Below, one piece after another: positions 26,134-33,810 of a stretch of 64,000 nucleotides of DNA. The notes under the pieces were generated by a model. The model made no database searches and was not told the origin of the DNA. It worked only from the letters and a program-made list of their open reading frames with translations. This DNA comes from an uncultured Fluviicola sp. (GTDB lineage: Bacteria > Bacteroidota > Bacteroidia > Flavobacteriales_D > Crocinitomicaceae): NCBI GenBank assembly GCA_913009205.1, contig CAJVYC010000004.1, forward strand, positions 1 through 64,000, in the 5' to 3' direction. Every line of letters begins with the position of its first letter. The first letter of the stretch is position 1. A program made the translations under genes and the position numbers.

Positions 26134-26139
26134 ATTCGC

Positions 26140-26147
26140 TAAATTTG
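26140..26147 (+). promoter_or_regulatory. Bacteroidota -7 box (TAAATTTG)
   Basis: A TAnnTTTG match directly after the preceding terminator and 17 bases before the alpha/beta hydrolase ATG at 26165. Confidence 0.45.
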
Positions 26148-26164
26148 CAGAAAGAACTTAGAAG

Positions 26165-26926
26165 ATGAAACTTCATTATCGAGAAATGGGAGAGGGAGAG
26201 CCTTTAATGATCTTGCACGGATTATTTGGGTTTTCAGACAATTGGCAAACACATGGAAAGAAGTTGTCGGAATACTGCCGCGTTATCTTAGTCGACCTGA
26301 GAAACCACGGGCATTCGGATTGGAGCGAGAAATTTTCTTATGAAATCATGGCGGATGACGTTAAGGAATTGTGCGACGAATTGAATTTGTCCGAATTGAT
26401 CTTATTGGGACATTCTATGGGAGGTAAAGTAGCAATTAATTTCGCGCAAAAGCATGAAGATTTACTAAAGAAGTTGATCGTCGTTGATATGGGGACCAAG
26501 GGTTATTCAATGCACCACGATCATATTTTGCGTGGGATTCATTCGGTGAAGCTTGAAGGCGTTTCTTCCCGTCGTAAGGCCGCTGATCAAATGAATGAAT
26601 TTATTGAATCCGAAGGGATCAAACAGTTTCTTTTAAAGAATTTGTTTTGGAAGGAGAAAGGAAAATTGGCATGGAGAATGAATGTCGATGTTTTAGAACG
26701 AGAAATGCCAAATATCTTAGGTCAAATGACGGATGATGAGGTGATGATTCCTACTTTGTTTATCCGTGGCGAATTGTCTAATTATATTTTAGATGAAGAT
26801 ATTGAAGACTTGGAGAATCAATTTCCAGACTCCGAGTTTGCAACGGTTGCGAATGCTGGACATTGGGTTCACGCGGAAGCACCAGGTGAATTTATCGATA
26901 TTTTACTCGGTTTTTGTCTCAGATAA
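26165..26926 (+). CDS. Alpha/beta hydrolase (YbfF-like esterase)
   Basis: The 253-residue protein has the alpha/beta-hydrolase layout: LHGLFGFSDNW oxyanion region, VDLRNHGHSDWS, the nucleophile elbow GHSMGGK with its serine near residue 87, and AGHWVHAEAPGEF carrying the catalytic histidine. The acid is probably in the LFIRGELSNY segment. This matches small cytosolic esterases of the YbfF group, so a short-chain ester or thioester substrate is likely but not defined. No signal peptide is present. Confidence 0.9.
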   Translation: MKLHYREMGEGEPLMILHGLFGFSDNWQTHGKKLSEYCRVILVDLRNHGHSDWSEKFSYEIMADDVKELCDELNLSELILLGHSMGGKVAINFAQKHEDLLKKLIVVDMGTKGYSMHHDHILRGIHSVKLEGVSSRRKAADQMNEFIESEGIKQFLLKNLFWKEKGKLAWRMNVDVLEREMPNILGQMTDDEVMIPTLFIRGELSNYILDEDIEDLENQFPDSEFATVANAGHWVHAEAPGEFIDILLGFCLR

Positions 26927-26972
26927 TGTAACAAATAGCGCAAAGGCTCGTTTTTTGATTAGTAGGCCATAT

Positions 26973-28388
26973 ATGCAAAAACTTATAACCGTATTTTTTT
27001 TATTTATCGCGAGCTTCAGCTTCAGTCAAATTGAATTGGACAAAGTGAAGCATGATTTTGGCGAGCTCGAATCGTATTCGATTCGATATGTCGATATCCG
27101 ATTAACCAATAAAAGCGAAAAACAAGAGTGGCTCTTATCGGTAAAGAAACCATTCGATGTGGTTTACATCAATTCCAATCAATTTATCGAAAAGGACAGT
27201 TCAATAATTGTTCGTTTGCAGGTCAATCCTAAAACAAAAGGTCGGTTTTCCTATGATGTTGAGATTTTCACGAGCGATCGAGATGAAGCCGTAAAGGTGA
27301 AGTTGACTGGTACCTTGACAAATATTGATCAGAGCAACAATAACGCAATGACAAGCTGTCCAAGCTTTGGTGAACGTCCGGGGGGAGAGGATCCAAACGG
27401 ATTTGACTTGACAATAGTTACGATTGATAAAAAAACGAAAGAAGAGATGAGTCAATCAACAGTAATTATGTTGCAAAACGGCCGACCAATCTGGACAAAA
27501 AACACGAACAAAAAAGGGATTATTAGGGAAGACGCTACATTGGGTTTGAGCTATTTCTATGGAACGCATGAAGGCTATTATCCAGCAGAACTTGGCGCTT
27601 ACATTAACTTTAAAAGAAACTATATTGTCTTGGAATTGAATCGTGATGAAAGGATTATTATTCCCGAACCGCTTCCGATACCAATTGACGATACTTTAAT
27701 TGTTTTGGTTGAACCAGATCCTGTTCCCGTTCCAGATATTGATATCATTGATCATATCGAAGTAGACACATCTGTGATTCTAGAAGTACCATCTTCATTT
27801 TATGATATTCCCAAAGATGATTTTACTGTAGAGCGTTTCAACCCGATCAATGTGGTATTCGTTCTCGATGTTTCGTCATCCATGAAAAGTGCTGATAAAA
27901 TGGAATTAATGAAGTATTCTTTGTTTCAACTTTCGCGAATGCTGCGAGCTCAGGATAAAATGGGAATCGTTACATACTCATCTACGGCGAAGGTTTTATT
28001 GAAGCCAACGAGTGGTGCAAATAAAAACGAGATTAACGCGCAAGTTGAAGCGTTGAAACCTTCCGGTTTTACGGCTGGTGGTAAAGGAATTAAATTGGGG
28101 TACAAGCAAGCGTTGGCAGGTAAAATTACGGGAGGTGTCAATCACGTAATTATCATCACGGATGGAGCTTTCAATAGAGATTCCGATGATTATAAACGAT
28201 ACGTTCGAAAGTACAAGCGCAAAGGAATCAAGATGTCAGTGGTGGGAATCAAGAACAAAGAACGGTACGAAGAGGATATGCGAAATGCTGCAGAAGTTGG
28301 AGGTGGTCGTTACATTCCTGTTTTTGGACTCGCAGATGCTCAAAATAATCTCACCCAAGAGATTCGCCTTTTGACGTACAAATACTGA
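26973..28388 (+). CDS. Secreted protein with DUF1573-like N-terminus and C-terminal VWA domain
   Basis: The ATG at 26973 (MQKLITVFFLFIASFSFSQ, a signal peptide) is preferred over an upstream in-frame start inside the hydrolase gene. Residues 20-115 look like an ASPM/DUF1573-type immunoglobulin fold (KHDFGELESYSIRYVDIRL, VNPKTKGRFSY). A middle part resembles a carboxypeptidase-regulatory or OmpA-associated repeat, and a proline-rich linker follows (about 230-270). A von Willebrand A domain (about 295-465) has the MIDAS motif DVSSSMKS and IIITDGAFN. The VWA domain implies metal-dependent protein binding outside the inner membrane. The length is 471 residues. Confidence 0.85.
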   Translation: MQKLITVFFLFIASFSFSQIELDKVKHDFGELESYSIRYVDIRLTNKSEKQEWLLSVKKPFDVVYINSNQFIEKDSSIIVRLQVNPKTKGRFSYDVEIFTSDRDEAVKVKLTGTLTNIDQSNNNAMTSCPSFGERPGGEDPNGFDLTIVTIDKKTKEEMSQSTVIMLQNGRPIWTKNTNKKGIIREDATLGLSYFYGTHEGYYPAELGAYINFKRNYIVLELNRDERIIIPEPLPIPIDDTLIVLVEPDPVPVPDIDIIDHIEVDTSVILEVPSSFYDIPKDDFTVERFNPINVVFVLDVSSSMKSADKMELMKYSLFQLSRMLRAQDKMGIVTYSSTAKVLLKPTSGANKNEINAQVEALKPSGFTAGGKGIKLGYKQALAGKITGGVNHVIIITDGAFNRDSDDYKRYVRKYKRKGIKMSVVGIKNKERYEEDMRNAAEVGGGRYIPVFGLADAQNNLTQEIRLLTYKY

Positions 28389-28461
28389 TGTGTTAAAAAT
28401 GCTTTCTTGTTCACAAATATCCATTGAATTGGTGTCTTAATATAGCCCTTATTTCATAGTT

Positions 28462-28752
28462 TTGCTTTCTAAAAAATTAAGAGTGGCCAATACTTGGAAG
28501 GTGAAATCGGCAACGGCCTACGACGTTGATTATACCTCGTCTTATCCTGTAAAAGAGATTGAAATAACGAAGGAGGGTAGGTTCACGGAATCAATTGTAG
28601 AAAATTGAATAACAGGGTTTTATAAAGGAACTTGGGAGTTTAATGATGATAAAACATAGTTGCTTATCACATTTAGTAATGCGAACGATGCATACGCAAT
28701 TTTGAAGTTAGAAAAGGACGCAATGAAAATCAGTACTGTACCTCACTGATAG
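28462..28752 (+). pseudogene. Decayed lipocalin-like domain protein
   Basis: One frame reads ANTWKVKSATAYD, YPVKEIEITKEGRFTES, a stop (28606), then ITGFYKGTWEFNDD, another stop (28657), then LLITFSNAND, AYAILKLEKDAMKI and double stops at 28747-28752. The order TWKVKS, EGRFTE, GTWEF, LKLEKD is that of small Bacteroidota lipocalin-like lipoproteins. The signal peptide and lipobox at the front are gone. Two internal nonsense codons confirm loss of function. The rest of the gap 28389-28844 shows nothing else. Confidence 0.75.
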
Positions 28753-28844
28753 TGAATTTATTATGAAGTTAGTATCAAAACAGCTTTTCACTTGAATTCC
28801 GAACTTATCTCAACAATTCTAATTTTTTGAGAGATTTTGCTAAA

Positions 28845-29879
28845 TTAAGAAACCGCTGGTCTCAATAGACTGATTATCCCCTTACCAGCATCCATCATTA
28901 CTTGTGCCCCTACAGGAACTGTAATCTTATTCACCGTATGGCCAATTTGAGCGCCATAAAACACTGGGACATCCAGGGAAGAGAAATACTGATCAAAGAC
29001 TTCTTCAAGCGTAAATGAACGGTCCGGTTCTTCAGCAAAACATTTTCTAAAATTTCCGAGAATGACACCCTTAACTTGGTCAAAAACACCGTTCAATTTC
29101 AATTGCATTAACATCCTGTCGATACTATACGGTTCCTCGCCAACATCTTCGAGAAAGAGAATCTTGTTCCTCCAAGAAGGTAAGTATTCAGTGCCGATTA
29201 AGCTTGTCAATACACTCAGGTTTCCTCCAATTAATTCACCAACTGCAATGCCTTTTGAATACGTCCAGATTTCAGAATCACCAGATTGATTTTCATAAGA
29301 AAAAACCAATTTCTCGATAAGAAGTTGTTTGATGTAGTTCACCGAATAGTCGTTCCAGGTTGAGTTGCCACTTGGGCCATGAAACGTGATCATCTTTGTC
29401 TTTTCAGTGATTGCGTTGAGCAACGTCGTGATATCGCTAAAACCCATAATGATTTTCGGATTACTTTTTATGGCATCGAAATCCAACAATGGAAGCAATC
29501 GAGCGCAGCCCCATCCTCCGCGGAGAAAGAAGATCGCTTTCACGTTTTCATCTTTAATCATCGACATGAAATCATCGGCACGTTCTTGGTCTGTTCCTGC
29601 CAGGTATCCGTGTTTGTTTTTGATGTTCTTACCCAATTTTGTTTCAAAGCCCATTCCATGAATAATCTTTTGAAAATCGGCGACTTCAGAATCCCTGCGA
29701 ATGGTTCCCGCAGGAGCGCAAATCCCAACGGTATCTAAAGGCTTCAAACTAGGCGGCGGATTGAATTCACTGCGCATCTCAATGAGATAGCTTGATTTTT
29801 CAGTGAAGGAAAGCAGCGCGCCACCGACCAATGCCGTGCCAAGTAATGGAACAAAATCTCTACGACTCATTTTTTTCAT
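28845..29879 (-). CDS. S66 family LD-carboxypeptidase with twin-arginine-like signal
   Basis: LD-carboxypeptidases remove the terminal D-alanine from tetrapeptides during murein recycling. The 344-residue protein has the S66 nucleophile motif MGFSDITTL, RGGWGCARLLP before it, a catalytic Glu in FLEDVGEEPYSIDRM, and the catalytic His in QIGHTVNKITVPVG. The N-terminus MSRRDFVPLLG followed by the hydrophobic stretch TALVGGALLSF looks like a Tat signal. Most family members are cytosolic, so export here is unusual. The gene stands alone on its strand, downstream of the DUF349 cluster. Confidence 0.9.
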   Translation of the reverse strand: MKKMSRRDFVPLLGTALVGGALLSFTEKSSYLIEMRSEFNPPPSLKPLDTVGICAPAGTIRRDSEVADFQKIIHGMGFETKLGKNIKNKHGYLAGTDQERADDFMSMIKDENVKAIFFLRGGWGCARLLPLLDFDAIKSNPKIIMGFSDITTLLNAITEKTKMITFHGPSGNSTWNDYSVNYIKQLLIEKLVFSYENQSGDSEIWTYSKGIAVGELIGGNLSVLTSLIGTEYLPSWRNKILFLEDVGEEPYSIDRMLMQLKLNGVFDQVKGVILGNFRKCFAEEPDRSFTLEEVFDQYFSSLDVPVFYGAQIGHTVNKITVPVGAQVMMDAGKGIISLLRPAVS

Positions 29880-29934
29880 GAGTTCAAGATAGCGAAAATT
29901 AGACCAATTTTAAGAAGGTATCGTTTTGAAAGGC

Positions 29935-30633
29935 TTAAAGCCCTGCGCGCACTTTTTCAACAGTCTCGGAATTCGTAGAAGCCACCTTAGAAAAGAAAAC
30001 CTTATCTCTATCCAATTGAGCTTCTAAGGCTTCAAAGAACTCTTCCTGCGACTCTTCTTGAATACAATTAAGTGGGAATGTCAATTGGAGGTCCTTGATG
30101 TAATCGAAGTAAACAGTTTGTTGGTGGATACTGACTTTTCTTAGTCCAGTGAAATATAATACAATGACTTCACGATCCGCAACAATCAACGCTTTTGATG
30201 AAAGCCCAACGCGGTAAGAAGCTTTGACTAGTATCATCATCAGGTTATCAAATGCACCAATTAAATAAGCCGCAGCGGGGAAAATGGCATGAGGAGTTAG
30301 TTTGTAAAGAACAACTCCAGCGAAAATCATAACGGCTGTTTCAAGCGATAAATACGTTACGACGCGTTTCTTACGTTTTAAACTTACAGGTTGTGTCCAT
30401 TTGAATTTTTTCGTTCGGCTAACGATACGAATTCCCATCCAGCGACGAATTGCTTTTCGAAGAGCAATGATGAAAACAAAAAGTCCAAGGCCTAGAAATA
30501 TTTCAAATTTATAAGGCAAGTATTCGCCTGTGCAGTGTAAAAAGGTAATAGGCATATCGAAGCCTACATAAATTGAAATGAAAGCGGTTAATATAAGTAC
30601 AAAAACTAATAGCGCATTAACAATTCTATTCAT
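29935..30633 (-). CDS. Membrane protein of unknown function
   Basis: The 232-residue protein has hydrophobic segments at about 6-25, 44-60, 94-112 and 118-137, with a basic region between the second and third (RRWMGIRIVSRTKKFKW). The last 90 residues are soluble and contain EVIVLYFTGLRKVSIHQQ, which resembles a small PH-like beta domain, but this is only an impression. It overlaps the DUF349 gene by eight bases and is therefore likely co-translated. No family is recognised with confidence. Confidence 0.65.
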   Translation of the reverse strand: MNRIVNALLVFVLILTAFISIYVGFDMPITFLHCTGEYLPYKFEIFLGLGLFVFIIALRKAIRRWMGIRIVSRTKKFKWTQPVSLKRKKRVVTYLSLETAVMIFAGVVLYKLTPHAIFPAAAYLIGAFDNLMMILVKASYRVGLSSKALIVADREVIVLYFTGLRKVSIHQQTVYFDYIKDLQLTFPLNCIQEESQEEFFEALEAQLDRDKVFFSKVASTNSETVEKVRAGL

Positions 30634-32653
30634 TCGGCACCATTTTTAGTTTTTGTTTGATTTCGTTGATTTTTTCCTTTGAACGGTTCACTTTTTTCTC
30701 AACGTCTTTTTTCAAAGCGTCAGCGCCTTTGCTAATAGCAAAGAAACCAAGATTGTTTTCAAGAAGGTTGATTTCCTTCATTTCCTTGTCAATCTCTTTA
30801 CGAAGGTCTTGTTTCATTCCATAGAAAAGATCAGCGGCTCTTGGACTTGCTTTAATTGTTTCGATTTTTGCTTCGAACATTATTGCGTCTTTCTCGTTGC
30901 TGTCCATTTTCAAAGCACCATACTGTTTATCCATCGCATCTTTAAAAGATTTGAAAATAGCGTCTTTGGTTTTCATTGGAACACGACCAATAGCATTGAA
31001 TTTGTTCGAAAACTCTTTCAAAATCGTAAGTGCTTCCTTCTTATCTTCAGGAAGTTTCGCTGAATCGATTTCCTTCAATATGTCATTCTTAGCAGCTAAG
31101 TTGTCTTCGTAGGCCTTATCTTGTTCGCTAAAGTGAGAATTTTTTGAGTTAAAGAAATCGTCACATGCTGTTCTAAATGCTTTCCATAACTTCTGCTCGT
31201 TCTTTCTTCCAGCATGACCTAAAGTCTTCCATTGTTTTTGCAATTGAATTAACTGATTAGAAGTTTCCTTCCAGTCCGTTGAAGCTTTCAATGCGATAGC
31301 CTTGTCAATAAGTTCTTGCTTTTGCTTTGCAACCCCATCGAATTGCTCATTTACTTTTCCAAAGAATTCTTTCTTAGCGTTGAAGAATTCATCACAAGCA
31401 GCTCTGAATGCTTTCCAAATAACTTCGTTTTCTTTTTTGGGTCCAAACCCAACGGATTTCCATTTTTTCTGAATTTCTAATACTGCTGAAGTTTTTGAGT
31501 CCCAATCCTTAAGCGTTTCCAATGTTGGAACGGTTGCAGCAAGCTCCTTAATCTCAGTTAGCAATTCCTCTTTCTGCTTTAAGTTCTCTTGTTGTAGAAT
31601 TCGTCGATCATCATAGAAACGATTGATTCTGTCGTAAGTAGACCGAACTTCCGTCCAGTAAGCATCTTTAACCTCTTCCCATTTTTCGTTTGGAACAGGT
31701 CCGATGTCTTCCCAATCGTTTTGAATTCCTTTCAATTGAGTTTCAAGATCCTTGATATTTTTCAACTCAATTAGAATTTTCAATTTCTCAATGATTTCCA
31801 TTTTCAACTGATAGTTGCGGTTGAAATCGTAGTCTTTAAGCTCTTTGTATATTTTAATATTGTAGAAAAAGTCTTCTAAAAGTTTAGAATACTCAGCTTG
31901 AATTTCGTTACGGTTTGCTCTTGGGATATCACCAACAGTTTTCCAGTTTTCTTGAATTTCTTTGAAGGCTGAAAAAGCACTACCAATGTTTTCTTCTTTT
32001 GTTACAACTTCGCGAAGCTTGGTAATCAAAGTCTTTTTCTCTTGAAGGTTTGTTGTCTCTAGAGAGTTTCGCTTGTCAATGACAGCTTTTTTCTTTGCCT
32101 TGTAATCGTTATAGATCAAGTAAAAAGCATCTTTTACAGATTCAGGGTCTGTTAGATCTTGAGTGTTTAGTTCAGTTTCTGGCTGTGCTTCTTCAGTTGG
32201 AGTAGTTGCTAATTCGCTAATAGATGCTTGCTCTTGCGAGTCTTCAACTGTTGAACCTCCTTCTTCTTTCACTAAAGCTTCTACCGCGTTCTCTTCGATT
32301 TCTTCATCTGTTGGAGTCACTTCAGGTTGGTCATCCTCAGATTCCCCTTCTAGTTCTTGCGAACCTTCTTGTTTTTCTATTCGAGTGAATTCAACTTTAG
32401 GAACTGTTTCTTTCTCCTCCGAAACCGTATAATCCTTTACTACCGCTTCGACAGCTGCGTCTTCGATTTCTTCGTCCGTTGGAACAACTTCTGACGCATC
32501 AGTATTCGCATCGTCAGAAAGCTTCTCTGGGTTCTGCTTTAACATGAAGTCGTTAAACTTTGTTCTTAAATCGTTCACTTGGTTGCTAACCGCTAATGGA
32601 TTCTCATTTGCAACAAGTGCTTTTAACTCTTCTATAAATTCTATGCTTTCCAT
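30626..32653 (-). CDS. DUF349 domain-containing protein
   Basis: The 675-residue protein has an acidic N-terminal quarter (about 1-170) with repeated VxPTDEEIEDxAVEA-like phrases. At least five helical DUF349 repeats follow, each with a W-K-x-[IV]-G motif (ENWKTVGDIPR, NDWEDIGPVPN, KKWKSVGFGPK, KQWKTLGHAGR and a weaker NKFNAIGRVPM). Members are long charged coiled-helix proteins without known enzymatic function, widespread in Bacteroidota. The stop of the kinase gene lies upstream by six bases on the same strand, so kinase, DUF349 protein and membrane protein form an operon. Confidence 0.93.
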   Translation of the reverse strand: MESIEFIEELKALVANENPLAVSNQVNDLRTKFNDFMLKQNPEKLSDDANTDASEVVPTDEEIEDAAVEAVVKDYTVSEEKETVPKVEFTRIEKQEGSQELEGESEDDQPEVTPTDEEIEENAVEALVKEEGGSTVEDSQEQASISELATTPTEEAQPETELNTQDLTDPESVKDAFYLIYNDYKAKKKAVIDKRNSLETTNLQEKKTLITKLREVVTKEENIGSAFSAFKEIQENWKTVGDIPRANRNEIQAEYSKLLEDFFYNIKIYKELKDYDFNRNYQLKMEIIEKLKILIELKNIKDLETQLKGIQNDWEDIGPVPNEKWEEVKDAYWTEVRSTYDRINRFYDDRRILQQENLKQKEELLTEIKELAATVPTLETLKDWDSKTSAVLEIQKKWKSVGFGPKKENEVIWKAFRAACDEFFNAKKEFFGKVNEQFDGVAKQKQELIDKAIALKASTDWKETSNQLIQLQKQWKTLGHAGRKNEQKLWKAFRTACDDFFNSKNSHFSEQDKAYEDNLAAKNDILKEIDSAKLPEDKKEALTILKEFSNKFNAIGRVPMKTKDAIFKSFKDAMDKQYGALKMDSNEKDAIMFEAKIETIKASPRAADLFYGMKQDLRKEIDKEMKEINLLENNLGFFAISKGADALKKDVEKKVNRSKEKINEIKQKLKMVPNE

Positions 32654-32659
32654 AATCGA

Positions 32660-33589
32660 TTAACTGATTACTTGTTCCATATCGAAATTCGTCAATGCAA
32701 CAAATTCTTCGATACGTTCTTCAAGATCTTTATTATTAATTTTCTTTAAACGCTCAGTCCCGAACTCCTCTACACAGAAAGAGGCCAAAGCCGAACCGTT
32801 GATAATTGCACGTTTCATATTGTCGAATGAAATATCATCTGTACTTGCAATATATCCCATAAATCCGCCGGCAAATGTGTCACCAGCTCCAGTTGGATCA
32901 AATACTTCTGCCAATGGAAGAGCAGGAGCATAGAACATATTTTCGTTATGGAACAATAAAGCACCGTGCTCTCCTTTTTTGATGATCAAGTATTTAGGTC
33001 CCATTGCTCGAATGATTTTCGAAGCTTTTACCAAAGAATACTCACCTGATAGCTGACGCGCTTCTTCATCATTGATGATCAAAACATCGATCAGTTTAAT
33101 TGTTTCTATCAAATCATCCATCGCGATGTCCATCCAGAAATTCATTGTGTCCATTGCAATTAACTTCGGTCTTTCCGTTAAACGCTCAATAACTTGACGT
33201 TGAACTTGAGGACTTAAGTTCCCTAACATTAGATAATCAACTCCTTGGTAACTTGCTGGAATAATTGGATCGAAGTGCTCAAGAACGTTTAACTCAGTAA
33301 CCAACGTATCTCTTGAGTTCATATCATTGTGATATTTACCGGACCAAAAAAAGGTCTTTTCACCTTTTTTGATTTGCAAACCTTCAAGGTCTACATTTCG
33401 CTTTTTAAGCTCTTCCAACATTTCGTTTGGAAAATCCTCACCAACCACAGAAACGATCTTTTGATCATTGTTGTAGAAGGCAGAAGCCAAAGCAATATAC
33501 GTTGCTGCACCACCAATTATTTTATCTGTTTTACCAAATGGCGTTTCGATTGCATCAAAGGCCACTGATCCTACTGTAAGTAAACTCAT
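32660..33589 (-). CDS. PfkB family carbohydrate/nucleoside kinase
   Basis: This 309-residue ribokinase-fold enzyme has the N-terminal GGAATYIALASAFY motif and the C-terminal signature DPTGAGDTFAGGFMGY, with the catalytic aspartate in GAGD. An IINDEEARQLSG motif sits in the centre. Members phosphorylate sugars or nucleosides; the substrate is unknown. The Bacteroidota version directly before a DUF349 gene is common. A TACCTTTG promoter box lies 23 bases upstream. Confidence 0.92.
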   Translation of the reverse strand: MSLLTVGSVAFDAIETPFGKTDKIIGGAATYIALASAFYNNDQKIVSVVGEDFPNEMLEELKKRNVDLEGLQIKKGEKTFFWSGKYHNDMNSRDTLVTELNVLEHFDPIIPASYQGVDYLMLGNLSPQVQRQVIERLTERPKLIAMDTMNFWMDIAMDDLIETIKLIDVLIINDEEARQLSGEYSLVKASKIIRAMGPKYLIIKKGEHGALLFHNENMFYAPALPLAEVFDPTGAGDTFAGGFMGYIASTDDISFDNMKRAIINGSALASFCVEEFGTERLKKINNKDLEERIEEFVALTNFDMEQVIS

Positions 33590-33611
33590 TCTATTATTTT
33601 AATTCTTGGCG

Positions 33612-33619
33612 CAAAGGTA
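33612..33619 (-). promoter_or_regulatory. Bacteroidota -7 box (TACCTTTG) of the kinase operon
   Basis: On the minus strand TACCTTTG matches TAnnTTTG and lies 22 bases before the ATG at 33589. Confidence 0.45.
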
Positions 33620-33798
33620 AAAAGAAAATGCGGGTAAATTGAATGAATCAGAAATTGAAGGATTCGGAATTTTTAATATTCAATTCAGTAGTTGTAATTC
33701 ATTTAAACTATGTTAAATCCCGCTCTAGAAGTAACAATCCACACATGAACGCGTTAATAAATAATGAAGTCCACTTCAAGGACAAGGCTTTAATAAAA

Positions 33799-33806
33799 TA
33801 AATTTG
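33799..33806 (+). promoter_or_regulatory. Bacteroidota -7 box (TAAATTTG) abutting a start codon
   Basis: TAAATTTG ends only four bases before the ATG at 33811. A start of transcription at the usual distance would fall on or next to the ATG, giving a leaderless message. Confidence 0.45.
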
Positions 33807-33810
33807 TTTC

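Noticed and set aside
32163-32432. Serine-rich plus-strand frame
   Set aside because: It is antisense to the acidic N-terminal region of the DUF349 protein.
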